DNA from: Morinoia aosen
Taxonomy: Eukaryota > Arthropoda > Malacostraca > Amphipoda > Talitridae
Length of the DNA: 64,000 nt
Assembly: GCA_030386875.1 (NCBI GenBank)
Contig: CM059575.1
Location: forward strand, 16,020,293 to 16,084,292
Direction: 5' to 3'
Shown piece by piece: positions 1 through 11,000 of this stretch. Positions within the stretch are counted from its first letter, which is position 1; each line of letters begins with the position of its first letter. Both the position numbers and the translations under genes were made by a program. The notes beneath the pieces are model-generated. The model searched no databases. It saw nothing but the letters and a program-made list of their open reading frames with translations, and was not told where the DNA came from.

Positions 1-780
1 TAAATAGGTTTGGTACGCTCTAACAATTTTTGGTACGTTTTCATGAAGGTTTTGTACGATCAGAAAAAAATCGGCATCCCTGGAGATAACAGTGACTGAG
101 TGAGGATATCGAAATGTAATTCAAGGTACGTGCAGAAAAGAAGATACTATTTTTAACCTGTAAACTATTTCACAGAGGCCGGCATAAGATCAACGTATTC
201 GTGAAGAATTCAAGAATTACTTCTTAAACGAAGGCCAAGTGCCTTGGCAGAAACGAATGTGTCAATTAGATTAATAAGGGATGGAGGCGAATCAATAAAA
301 CTTAGCGCGTATATAGCTTCTTATATGAACTTAATGCTCAAACTAAGGAATAATAAAATATAGCTTGCCCAGCAAATGTATATAGAGATAAAAATGAATT
401 AAATATGCGCGATCGATAGAGTCTGATTACAGGATTTAGAAATAAGTAATAAAAATTTTATCAGTCTAAGTCCTATCACGAGCCATCTTGTGTTATTAAT
501 AGCATGGTAGCGAACAATTTGTGCTACTATTGTTAGAGGTAATTACTTTTGAATTAGATTGAAAATCATTTCAGTGATAGTACATGATAAAAAAATATGT
601 TTACAGCCGCAATAAATACAATCAGACTGACGCTATGCTCTCAATAAATCTATCAATGTGAAAACTTTAGCCTTCAGCCACTTTTCCAGATCAGGAGAGA
701 CTTTTTGCATTAAGATTACGCATGAGAACATGACGACAGAGCAGCTAAGAGATACATCCTGCCTTCAAGACTGTCTGAAG
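1..780. other. AT-rich stretch without recognised gene
   Basis: I see no convincing coding region, RNA gene or transposon end here. The only long open frame near its right end (658 onward, plus strand) is short and has no recognisable domain. It is probably intergenic DNA. Confidence 0.5.
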
Positions 781-1380
781 CGCACTGTCCATGGAGCTAG
801 GATATATGGAGGGAGCATAGCGCACTCCGATCGGGCTCAATTTGGCTGCAAAAGTTGAAACACTCGGGCACTCTCAATGCCCGATTCTGAGCCAACCACA
901 GACGCTTGGCTGAAGTTGCTCCACCCACCTTCCCTACAACCCTTCCTCTGAATGGCTCTCATTTTCCAAAGCAAGATTAGTACCTCACCACAAGTCAAAG
1001 GGTGAGGTGCGCGTGCAAGTCGCTCTAATTTGTTATAATCAAGGGCCTGTAATCTTTATAGTTTTCAACTCTTAATGTATCTTTGCTAGTAATTTTGATA
1101 TTATTAAGTGTCCTCAAGTGAGGAAACATAATTTATTATCTTTCGGAGTCTTAGAATCCCAAATTAATCATTTACGATTGAATGATTAACTGAACAGCTG
1201 GAAGAGCATTCAGCGAGCGTGTGCGCACTCTAGCGTAGTTGGTAGGTAACTGGCTTCCGTGCTGACGTCACACTCGCGAGACGGCTATTGGTTACCACAG
1301 ACACAGGAGAAATCTCAAAAACTGGTTCTCTTCACAGACGGCTATGCTCCCTCCATATATACTCCCTCCACGGCACTGTC
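781..1380. repeat. Inverted repeat with about 40-bp arms (781-821 and 1,341-1,380)
   Basis: The left arm reads, on the opposite strand, almost like the right arm. The best-conserved part is GCTATGCTCCCTCCATATAT, identical in both arms, followed by partly matching sequence. About 520 bp lie between the arms. It could be the remains of a MITE that predates the neighbouring hAT insertion, since the right flank runs directly into the hAT target site. No transposase is visible inside. Confidence 0.6.
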
Positions 1381-1397
1381 GCTCTGGCGCTCTGAGG

Positions 1398-3081
1398 CAG
1401 TGTTGCCAACTCCACTGGACCAAAAACCGCCAGAAACTTATTAAAAAAACGCTAGAAACCGCTAGATATTAATTACATTCCGCTAAAATTCCTGCTAACC
1501 CATTTTAGACATTTTTTCAAGAAGAACGAAGTTAATACACATTGTTTTACGAGAGCGTATCATTGGTATATCATATCATATCATTCAGGTTCCAAATCAG
1601 TACTGAAACTCGGGGTTTGGTCGGTTGAAGAACTTTGATATGCTTCTGAAGTTTAAATTTTTTGAAGAGCACTTCTTAGAATTTGATTAATAGAGCTACT
1701 TATTTTATAAGAAGATAAATACATCACATGTATTTCTCCTCTGATTCCGTTATTTGGAAATGCGATTTCAACTCAATCCTTTACGAACCGCACATTCGAT
1801 CGTGAGCCACCTTGTCTGACCGTTTGCTAGTATTTTAATAAGAAAATTTCCATCAGTAATTTTCACGTACAGTTTTTGGTAGGATATTTGTTTTGATGGT
1901 AACACAGAAAACCACTTGTATGTTTCAGATAAAAGAAATTCCAAATTTCGAGGAAGAAATTCAAATGCTGCATGAGATACAGCATGCTGCTACGAATGAC
2001 ACACACATCTAATTTGTAATAGAGAAGGAACATCTTTTTTTCAGCTTGTGATACGCTCCATTGGTTACCCCAACCATGACACTTGCATTGTCAGTGTCTA
2101 TTGCTGCAAGTTTACGAATATCAAGTATTTTACTTTTCAACTCACATTTTAGTGCATCCAGCCATCCACATTAGACTGGGCATTACAAGTTTTCAATTTA
2201 ACAAGATTTAGATAAGTTGAAAGAACTTAATAATAGAAGGCATTTTATAAATTTTTGTGACATTTGATTCTTCTAGGAGTAGACTGTACTTGCCCTCACC
2301 AACATCAGCCAGCAGATCATTCTGAAAATGAGACTTCAAACTTTTTTTGATAATCTATGAGCATCTGATCTTGTGCATCTTTAATTGCGACGTTACCTTA
2401 CTGCCATCGTTTGTGGACTTCATCATACCTGCCAGGTGATCACAATTTACACTGGTAGAATAGCAAGTTGAATAAAATGCAAGATTGGCTTCCAATAATG
2501 TTGTTTTATTCCATTTCGGGATAATATACCGAATTATATCTGTCACTGGAGCCCCACTCTTATCAATATGCTTCGTAGTTTTCCTTTGGCTAATTAAGTC
2601 ACTATATTTGCGATTTAAATTTATTTTCCGGAGGCTACAGTGCACCTTTGACAAATCACTATTCACATATTTAACATGTTTGCACGCGTCTTTGTTGCGA
2701 ACAGGCAACACACCGTATCGACATGTATTCGACACTCGAGCGTTTGCCCGTGGCCGGCGTGGTAGCGTGACTAATGCGGTGCCGGCTAGCACTAGCTAGC
2801 AGCGAGCAGTTGCTCAACATTGAACGCGTAACAAACGAGAAAAAAATCTAGATTAAACTAGCGCGCTCAGCCAAACTGAATGTGAAAACTTTACGCTGTT
2901 TATAACGCAAATACATTTTATATAACAAATAAAAGCTTCAATAGAAATACCGCTAGAAAAAAGCTAGGGACTATAAAAATACGCTAGATTTCCCGCTAGC
3001 CGCTAGATGCCACTTTCATACCGCTAGATGTATCATAAAACCGCCAGATCTAGCGGGAAAACCGCTAGATTGGCAACACTG
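1398..3081 (-). mobile_element. hAT-superfamily DNA transposon, decayed, with intact 8-bp target-site duplication
   Basis: The element begins CAGTGTTGCCAA and ends TTGGCAACACTG, a perfect 12-bp terminal inverted repeat. It is flanked on both sides by CTCTGAGG (1,390-1,397 and 3,082-3,089), an 8-bp duplication as expected for hAT. Both ends carry several copies of a subterminal motif close to CCGCTAGA (about 1,450-1,470 and 2,950-3,070), the kind of site a hAT transposase binds. Remains of a transposase lie inside on the minus strand. At about 1.7 kb it is shorter than an intact hAT and cannot be autonomous. Confidence 0.9.
1860..2792 (-). pseudogene. hAT transposase remnant (frameshifted, internally deleted)
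   Basis: Read on the minus strand, the longest open piece (2,355-2,792) has a short Cys/His segment that may be a BED-like zinc finger, followed by a block typical of hAT N-termini (LEANLAFY...DHLAGMMKS...KMHKIRC). After an in-frame stop the similarity continues: a segment like LLADVGEGKYSLLLEES at about 2,280-2,320, then after a gap and frameshifts a DTDNASVMVGVTNGAYHKLK block at about 2,040-2,090, then sequence like a C-x-C-H-S-L region and ETYKWFS at about 1,890-1,930. The C-terminal dimerisation region is missing. Assignment rests on the order and spacing of these blocks as known for hAT transposases. Confidence 0.8.
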
Positions 3082-3089
3082 CTCTGAGG

Positions 3090-3660
3090 CAGTCCCAGCA
3101 TGTGGGGCAGCAGCGTCGACACGCATGGGGTAGTAGTGGGAGGCGTTAAACATGGGGATTGGGGTTTTTTTGAAGAGGCGGGGAGGGAGAGAGGGCGTTG
3201 CCCCGGGGAAGTCACCCTCCGTGTAAACCCAGCTTTACGAGCAAGAGCCAGAAGATAGATCGAATTTTATGATGACGCCATAGAAGAAAAAACCGCTGAC
3301 CTCATCCGCTTCGGACAGGCTGCTCGAAACTATGGCGAATTTGGCGTCGATCATAAAGTCATGGAGAGGAAACCACCCCTCGTTCCCTTTCGACCTGTTT
3401 GCCTTTTTGGATTTACCATGGTTCGGGAAGGCCAGAGTAACAGAAAAAGGATATCCCTCTCCAGCCTGAACCCCCCTTCGTGGTCGTGGCCATGGACCAT
3501 TGTCGTGGCGCTGTTCAGGCCCAGGGTTGTGGGCTCACTCAGGGTTGAGAGGCGAGAGGAAGTGGACGAGCCAGTGGGCGGGAAGTCACTTAGGTTCTGG
3601 TCACGAGCTAGAACTTGGTCGGAGAGACAGATGTTATTTCTGTTGCGAGAGCATAAGCTT
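3090..3660. other. Locally GC-rich stretch, no recognised gene
   Basis: This is the right flank of the hAT and unusually G-rich for the window (for example 3,100-3,220). A 155-aa open frame starts at 3,361 on the plus strand but runs into the minisatellite that follows and has no recognisable domain. I treat it as non-coding. Confidence 0.4.
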
Positions 3661-3663
3661 TTA

Positions 3664-3770
3664 TTAGTTATTTTCGAGGGTTGCGTTTTCAGTGTTCATT
3701 ATCGAGGGCTGCATTCCACTGTTCATTATCGAGGACTGCATCCCGCTGTTCATTATCTGGGGGCTTATAA
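3664..3770. repeat. 27-bp minisatellite, about 4 units
   Basis: Three clear units of 27 bp start at 3,690, 3,717 and 3,744, each containing CTGTTCATTATCGAGG or a close variant. A more degenerate unit precedes them from about 3,664. It is a simple tandem repeat with no sign of function. Confidence 0.8.
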
Positions 3771-4344
3771 TCCAGGGGTTAGGTTTCAACATTGTAGTGG
3801 TCAAACGCGAGTGGGACAGTGGTGTTAATACCGTAACGCGTTGCTTGAGTCAAAGTCTTTGTCGAGATTGGTCGGGTCGTCTGTCATACGGTTCGCGTGT
3901 GTTCTTTCACTTTTCCGTGCGTGCCTCTTCCCAGTAAACTGTAATGATCAATTTCTGTGTCTTATTCATTAACCTCTCAACTCGCACGAATCACTCAGAA
4001 ACACGCGCCTAGAAAACTCAGTCAGCGCTACCCAATGATTCCAATCCTGTCTACGTAACGAAGTAGAGCCAGATGCAGGCTATTGTAGAAGTTAACGTTA
4101 CCCTGCTGCTTATTTCCCCTAAAAAACGAAAGTAATAACATACTCTCAAATTTCGAGACGAAAGTCTCTGGTGGCAGCGACCTTTTTTTTTTATTTAAAT
4201 TACTCACGTGAAAGCCAATGTTGTCAACATTCCCGGCAAATTTTGTAAATAATACCTCCATTTTTCGAAAATAATTGAAAGAATGTTATCTCGCTAATAA
4301 TTTGACACGCAGTGTATGTATACAAACAAACATCAGCACCTACG
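3771..4344. other. No recognised gene
   Basis: Nothing here could be supported as coding or as a mobile element. Short open frames on both strands show no domain. Confidence 0.4.
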
Positions 4345-4632
4345 GATGCTTTATTTCCGATATCACCTGATCCTGATTATGATATGATGCCTGATACATA
4401 TCACCTTGTACATTGGTTTTTGAAATGCCTTATAACTAATACCAGGACGCCATGACGCTTTCCCCCGGTCAAGACCGGTACCCATCTCATACACCTGGGT
4501 AGAGTGAGGTATTGTGCTTTGAATTTTTCCCCTATACCCGACGGAGCAAATCGCCACCCAGCATCGAGATTCGAACCCTCGATGCCTTCACGGAAGGGCA
4601 GGTCCTTAAACCACACAGCTATGACGAGCAAA
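4345..4632 (-). mobile_element. tRNA-derived SINE
   Basis: On the minus strand the element starts near 4,632 with a tRNA-like head. An A-box-like segment (CATAGCTGTGTGGTTTAAGG) is followed about 30 bp later by a B-box-like GAGGGTTCGAATCTCG (RC of about 4,566-4,580). A non-tRNA body runs to about 4,345, where it ends in AT-rich sequence. The head gives an internal RNA polymerase III promoter. It is not a functional tRNA because the acceptor-stem pairing is not maintained and unrelated sequence follows. Such elements depend on a LINE for movement; which partner is unknown. Confidence 0.75.
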
Positions 4633-4639
4633 TAGGTAT

Positions 4640-4940
4640 GTACAGGTATGTATATAGATCTGTGGGTGCATACATATATATATAAATATATACTGGAATG
4701 TATACATTAATGTATGAATAAATGTCATGTACATATAAGTTAATGTAAATGTGTAAATGTATGAATGTACATAAATATTAATGTATGCATACATACACAA
4801 ATCCACATATGTACATAGATACTAGGATACAAGCATGAAGTTACAAGTTTTGTATCCTAGTGTCTATGTACATATGTGTATGTGTGAATGTAGCATACAG
4901 TAATATATATGTACATTCATACATTTACGCAGAGCAGTTT
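4640..4940. repeat. TATG/TACA-rich microsatellite region with a hairpin
   Basis: The stretch is low-complexity repeats of ATGTATG and ATACATA type. It contains a near-perfect hairpin with 29-bp arms at 4,804-4,832 and 4,849-4,877 (left arm ends GATACTAGGATACAA) and a loop of about 16 bp. Confidence 0.75.
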
Positions 4941-5099
4941 CTACAAAATTTCTGGTCGAGTGACTCGCATTTGTCCTGTAAACACTTTATTTTTTTCTAT
5001 TTTACCCTACGTTATTGTCAAGCATTTCAATGAGAAATCCCATGAATTTGTGGTGTGAGTTGAAGCGTGCTCTTTTAGGCAGTCAACCCATTTATATTT

Positions 5100-5480
5100 A
5101 TTTTTTTTACGCTCGCTCGAAATGATATTTTTGAATATCTGCAGTAACAAGCAATTTCTAATGTCATTCTCTGATGTCAAGAAATCCAAAGCTTACATAT
5201 ATGTCAATGTACGTGCACGCTGTGATAAGTGTTTTCACCCCATAAAAGTTCGCTATCTTTATTGCTTCCTTGAATTAACAAACACTATTCAACTTCAATT
5301 AAACAACTATAGGATATGCATTTATGTTTTTTATCTCTGTCTTTGGTATACAAGCATTGAACTGGACCGCTATGACACCTATATATGTTTATCAATTAAA
5401 GACATTTCAAAACTAATGTAAATTTTTCTAATGTGTTAGCCTTATAGGACATTAATGTTTTCATCTCTTATTCACGTACT
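5100..5480 (+). repeat. Diverged copy of the 3'-UTR repeat of the non-LTR element at 23-31 kb
   Basis: Several words are shared in order with the 3' region of the large non-LTR element: GTGTTTTCACCCCA (5,231; compare 30,616), ATATGTTTATCAATTAAAGACAT-like sequence (about 5,385; compare 28,907 and 29,095), and CTTTATAGGACATTAATGTTTTC-like sequence (5,440; compare 29,165). The order of blocks is permuted, as expected of a tandemly repeated UTR. It is probably a 5'-truncated, decayed insertion. There is no coding content. Confidence 0.55.
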
Positions 5481-5820
5481 AAAATGTTCTTGTTAGCCTT
5501 GTGTAGTGCAAATTATCACTACATTTCTTACGCTCGTGAGTAAATGTCACTCGACGGATTTTGAAAAAAGTGTTATCGCCACCTAATTTGCGAAAAATAT
5601 ATCAAACTAATATATAAATGACCAAAATGGTAGATAGATATCACCAAACTGTGAAGTACCACTCCTGATGGCTGTAATGGGTACACTGGCTTCCTTACTT
5701 ACGATCATCTCCGAGTTACGAACAATCGGAGATACGAGTTCGAGCTGACTATTATACCGGGTGTCCCACAAAAATGTTCCGCTTTAAACTAACGTATTTG
5801 AATAGTCTTTTCCCCAAGGT

Positions 5821-6419
5821 AGTAAATTTTGTTGTCTTTTCGAATAATTTAAGTTTTTGAACATCGGTTAAATAAGCACTTTACAATGATCGACTTACTG
5901 AAAAGGATAGAAAAATTTAGTGTTCAAAGGAAAAGTTTCAAACACAACACTGGTGTTCTTCTTCATTTCTCAATACCTACTGCTAAAAATAATTTCACAA
6001 TGATGTATCCTTCATACCACGATTACCACCAATTATGCATCTCCTCCATCATTAATTATTCTTCGACAACGAATTGAAGAAGTGTTTCAAGAACTGAAAG
6101 AAAACTGTGAAATAATCCGCAAAGCTCATCGTTCAATGATGGCTACAAGTAATACTTGCCTTGAGAGAAATGGAGGGTATATCGAAGGATAGTAAATTAC
6201 TCTATTTTTTTGAACTTTATTTAAGGTAATGATTTGTTACTCTTTTACTTTTTTTGTTTTTCTAGAAAGTAAATAAGGAAGAATATCAATATTGTTTTAA
6301 AAACTTTTCTGTGAACAATTAGTTTTTCTACCCCTTTCAATAGATCGGTCATTGTAAAGTGGTTATCCAACCGATTTTCAAAAACTTAAATTATTCGAAA
6401 AGGAAACAAAATTTATTAC
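5821..6419. mobile_element. Inverted-repeat (MITE-like) element, arms about 150 bp
   Basis: The sequence from 5,821 inward reads like the reverse complement of the sequence from 6,419 inward, including TTCGAATAATTTAAGTTTTT and the CACTTTACAATGA block. Similarity persists for about 150 bp, leaving a centre of about 290 bp. No transposase is present. A clear target duplication was not found, so superfamily is unassigned. Confidence 0.7.
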
Positions 6420-6424
6420 ATTGT

Positions 6425-7700
6425 AAAAAAAGGCAATTCAAAAAGACAATTCAAATTCAATTCGAGTATGATTAATTTAAATTTGAGTCTGCATAATTCA
6501 AATTTGAGTGTCATTAATTTGAACTGAAGTTCAATTTCAGCTTCAGTTTCATTAATTTGAATTTAGGAACGATAAATGAGTGCTACCGTTTGGTTAATTT
6601 GATTTTGAGTTTGTGTTATTTTAGGCTAAAAAGCTGTAGGTGAGATTTATATTCAGATTTGCAGGAAGAGATCGCCAAACTCGTTAAATGATGGAACTCG
6701 GTGACTTTATTGATAATTCGTGGGCAAATACACATATGTAAACGTTGCATCATACTCATTATAAAAGTTTGAGCTTAGTAAAAGGTGCTTTTTGGCAAAT
6801 CTGACGGGATCAACGTGTTTTGAGATTTTGCTCTCCCATTATTAACATCAGCAGACCAATACCTCCATTGAAACTCAAAGAAGATTTACAAATATTTATC
6901 GGGACAAAGTCTTTAGAACTCGAACAATTGGAAGGAGTCTCATTTAATAATATTTTTGAATGAAGTTAAACAAAGCTATGGGAAAAATTTAGGCTATTGT
7001 CGAGTGACCTCCGCCTCTCCGTCCGCTCCTGCCGCCGTTGTGGCTCTTCACGTGCAGCGGCAGAACTTCCTTTGCTTTTACCTGCACAGCATGTAGAGTT
7101 CTGTGAGGAGTGGGGACAGATGTTCAATGAATTTATGCTGTTGTTGCGGTACAGCCTGTGCTTCAAGTTTGTTGGTCTACGCGGTTACGTTGCGTTCTGT
7201 TTTTTGGGAATCCAAAATTTTCAATTGTGTGTTTTTTCAAATGAACTTAAACTCAGTATCTGGGATCCTTGCAGTTAGGCCCAGAAGAGCATGGTGCTGC
7301 TCAGTTTCCGTGAATGGGATCGTGTTTGTTTTATGCCTCAAATTCTAATTTTATAACCTCGTATAGCTACAGCATAGTTCCCGCTTTAAAAAGAATAATA
7401 AAGGTACCAAAAAAGTCCCTCCTGTTATCCATGCCGAATGAATGTTCCAACCATGTTATAATTGTTATAATTGGCTGCATACACTGGAAAAAAAATTCAA
7501 GCAGCCCAGCCGAGCTGCGGGCCTTATTTTTTCGATTGATCGACTTTTCGCTTCCATACCATTCGAACACGTTTCACCACTTTTCAAAGTAAATATGTAG
7601 TTTTACCTCAATAGAAACGCTCAATCACAAGATAATGAGAAGAAAAAATGTTCGAAAACGGTTTCCTCTGTTTTACTTCAAATAAGCCCAAGAAAATACA
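6425..7700. other. Intergenic stretch downstream of gene A, no recognised gene
   Basis: 6,430-6,620 is a low-complexity run built on AATTCAAATTTGAGT-like words. 7,000-7,200 is GC-richer and has overlapping short open frames on the plus strand, but none shows a domain or convincing splice context. I make no gene call. Confidence 0.4.
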
Positions 7701-7707
7701 CGAACAT

Positions 7708-7713
7708 TTTATT
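7708..7713 (-). promoter_or_regulatory. Polyadenylation signal of gene A
   Basis: AATAAA on the minus strand, about 15 bp after the gene A stop codon. It supports the view that the exon at 7,729-8,007 is the terminal exon. Confidence 0.7.
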
Positions 7714-7728
7714 CACGACCAGCCTGCC

Positions 7729-8007
7729 TCACGAGAGTGATGATTCGCCATTCATCAGCTCACTCCAAACAAACTCTGCGTCGGAAAAGTTCTCCCCCAC
7801 CTCTTTCATGTGCGCCGAGACGACGCTGCAAATGTACCCGCAGACACAAACTGTGAACACATTCCGCACGATGAAGGTCGAGGATCTGGTTCTGTAGTCG
7901 CTGAGCTGTGTGTCCATGATCGCGAAGATAACCACTGCTGACACACTTACGGCGATCGTCAGCAGGATCATAAAAATGAAGAACGGTAGCATGAAGCACG
8001 CTTTTTC
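7729..8007 (-). CDS. Gene A exon 4 (terminal)
   Basis: Acceptor TTTCCACAG precedes EKACFMLPF. The exon holds TM3, the conserved MDT.LSDYRT.SS.FIV segment, TM4 (ending in VVSAHMKEV) and a short C-terminal tail, then TGA at 7,729-7,731. The tail after KEV differs entirely from that of gene B. Confidence 0.87.
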   Translation of the reverse strand, partial: EKACFMLPFFIFMILLTIAVSVSAVVIFAIMDTQLSDYRTRSSTFIVRNVFTVCVCGYICSVVSAHMKEVGENFSDAEFVWSELMNGESSLS

Positions 8008-11000
8008 CTGTGGAAAGCATTATGTTAGAATGATTGTACCGGCCAGAATTATGCTGAGAAATGCTTAGAATGAGATGTACAGGAAAATATGCGAATGTGA
8101 GTGCACTTGCATGGGAACAAAAGAACGCAAGTGAAATTGAGAAAAAATTAGTTGTACTATATTCCTCCAATGATATGTATTACAAATATTTTAATGGCAT
8201 TCCCATATTTTTCAGAGAATTCTCTTATGTTTTACTCCGTACATGTGTCTCTAACTGAAATTATATCAGATTACTAAATGGAATCTGAACCATCGCTCCA
8301 TCATTGAAACTATCATCAATTGCAGTATTGAAAACCCATCAAACTTGCGTAGTTACATCCGAAGATGAGCACGTCGAGAGACCTGAATCGACGATACAGT
8401 TGATAAGTTATCATTTACATTGATTCTTCTATTGAACTGACAATAAATAGCATTTTCGGTTAGAAGCTGCTCAAGTTTATACGAAGGAAATTATAGTGGT
8501 TTGTACTTACCTCTACAGGTCAATGTACTTTGTTTGGTACAAAAAATATTTCAGTCAACTTAAAACATTATGCGAATTATTTTCTCATACAAAAATACTG
8601 TTCGCACTTTGATACTTTCATTAGCTACCGTTTGAGTTAGAAGCCTAGGCTCGTGAGTTATCAGCCTCGCAAAATAGGATATTGCAGATTAAAAAAATCG
8701 CCTTGCAGTGGACGAGTGTACAGCGTTCTGTGCTTCCTGCACGGGTTCGAGCCCTGTACGCGGCAGTTGCCTGCAGTGTGGTTACTGTCCTCAGGGAATG
8801 ATACCTGAGCACTAAACGAGAGGAAAATAAGGCCTTAAAGCTCGGGCGTTACTAGGGGCCTGGGGAACCCCTATCATGTACTTTCCTTGTAAAGTATCAT
8901 GTCAATGATGCTCAGCCACCCTCTACTGAAAGAGGAAAAGGCTCGGTATATACCATAGAAAAATCGCCTGATGATGATGATTAGGGAGTGCTCAAATAAG
9001 CTGCGAGATTCTCCGACACCTTGGAAAGTTATTAATTTCATTCTAAATTAAAGAACCTACAATTTCCCATCAGTAGACTCAAACAAGAAGCTCGATACTC
9101 TACAATGCATTCAAGTCTGAACTTTTGGAGTGCTCACATTTTCGGTGGCTTTAAGTGAGGTAAACACACGTTCGGAGGTGGAAAAATGTCTCATGCCTCT
9201 TGATAAAGTATTTAACGCAAAAATCCACCCATGTTCTCAAACAAGTAGAGCTGTTTTATTTTTAATGATGAAAGTGTGGGGATAATTTGCAGCAGCTAAG
9301 AGGATTTATGTTGACTCGAGCATAGGTTCAGGAATGATTTGTCACGTGAGATCTTACGTGCTGCGGAGTTAGGCTAAGTTTAATTTGGAGCTCGCGAGCT
9401 TAAAGATACGTTGTAAAATATAGAGATATTGAATAGCAAGTGAAGAATAAGCACCTTTGACGCGATAAACGTGCATCAATTGTGTTCTCGTATGATAGGT
9501 TACGGTGCATGATTGGAAGAAGCGTAAATGAGATAATTATCAAAATTATTAACAGCCAATAATTCTTGTCCGGAATATATTCATAGGCTTTGAATATGAG
9601 GTAGCTTTGCCGAAAGTTGTATCGTCGTAGCATTATTCAGGAGGGAAGACAATAAAATAATTGATAATTGATTTATGCACAAGGGTTAGGAAGGGTTACT
9701 CAAAAAGTTGGCATTAAGTTACATTTTTCTTGGCTTAGGATAACCAGATATAACAAGCGGTGTTCATTGTTACCTTATCCAGAGTACATTTATTTCTTAC
9801 AGTTATACATACAGCCTTTGTTTTTAGGAAGGAAGGTTTTCTTACAAGACGAGACTCTTACTATATGTGTCATCCAAACCTCCTAAAAAAATTATGTAAG
9901 CGATAAGTCCGGCGAAGGAAGAGAGTTTCGTCCTCGTACGAGTCTATAATTACTTGAACATTGCCACTACTCTTCCTGTCCTCAAGTTTGGCTTGGTGTC
10001 AACTAATGCACATTGTGAGTGAGTACCTGAAGAATTCCGTAGCCATCCACGATTGTCACGCAGATCCCGGCAGTTCCAAGAGCCAAAACGACGCCAGGTA
10101 TTCCATACAGCCCTGTGTGCAAGTAAAATTGAAGAAAAACGTAATACATTCATATAATATCACGTATTTTTTAGGTATAGTGTAAAAATGAGAGTAAAAT
10201 TTCTCAAAAGAGTATAAAATCAATTATTCATGAGTTATTGAATGATTAAATGAGAAAGCGTATAGATTGAATCACAAGCACAAGGTTGTGTTTGAGTTCT
10301 CATAACACCGCCTCAGATCCACGCCAAATAAACTCATGGAATACTAAAAAAGTAATTTCTGAAAATTGGCTAAAAACTTAGAGTGTAGTTGAAACAGAAT
10401 CAAACATTCTTCACAATTGAGGTGAAGTCTCTCCCTGCTACTCCAAATGAAGATAATTTTTTGTTAGTTACAATGAGCCTACTGCGCTGATTTTCCTCAA
10501 TATATTCCAGAGGCATGGTTTGATTCGTAACCTTCCTTTCAGTAATGACAGCAAAATAACGTGCAGGGGCATCGAAGCCACTGGAACATTTGGTCCCGTA
10601 GTTATACAGAGTAAAAAATTTTTACGTTCCCGAGGACAGCGTTTCATTTGTTTAGTAATAGTCTCCTGACTGAAATATGCCGTCGGGCTTTGAAGGATTT
10701 TGAGTCAGAAGACTGCTAAAAAATCAAGTCAAAGGCCGCTTGCATGGAGTCCTCACTGATGCTCTGACCTATGGAACATTTGAAAACCAATCGTGGTTAT
10801 TTCACCTAGATTGTGCTTGTATATTGGCTCAAAGCGGTAACTATTTAATTTTACTTCATCTACTTTTAGTTTTACTTCGATTTAAGAATGGCTCCACTCT
10901 CTTTAGAGCTAAACGTTTTGAAGTCATTTGACTTCACAGGCAATGTTTCAGGAACACTCTACAGGTTAATGATTTTTTTTACGTATAGTTGAAATTGATA

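Noticed and set aside
3361-3828. 155-aa open frame on the plus strand
   Set aside because: It runs through a 27-bp minisatellite, an array whose length is a multiple of three and so keeps frames open. There is no domain and no splice support.
4560-4632. tRNA gene on the minus strand
   Set aside because: A and B boxes are present but the acceptor stem does not pair, and a SINE body follows. The same applies to 8,700-8,760.
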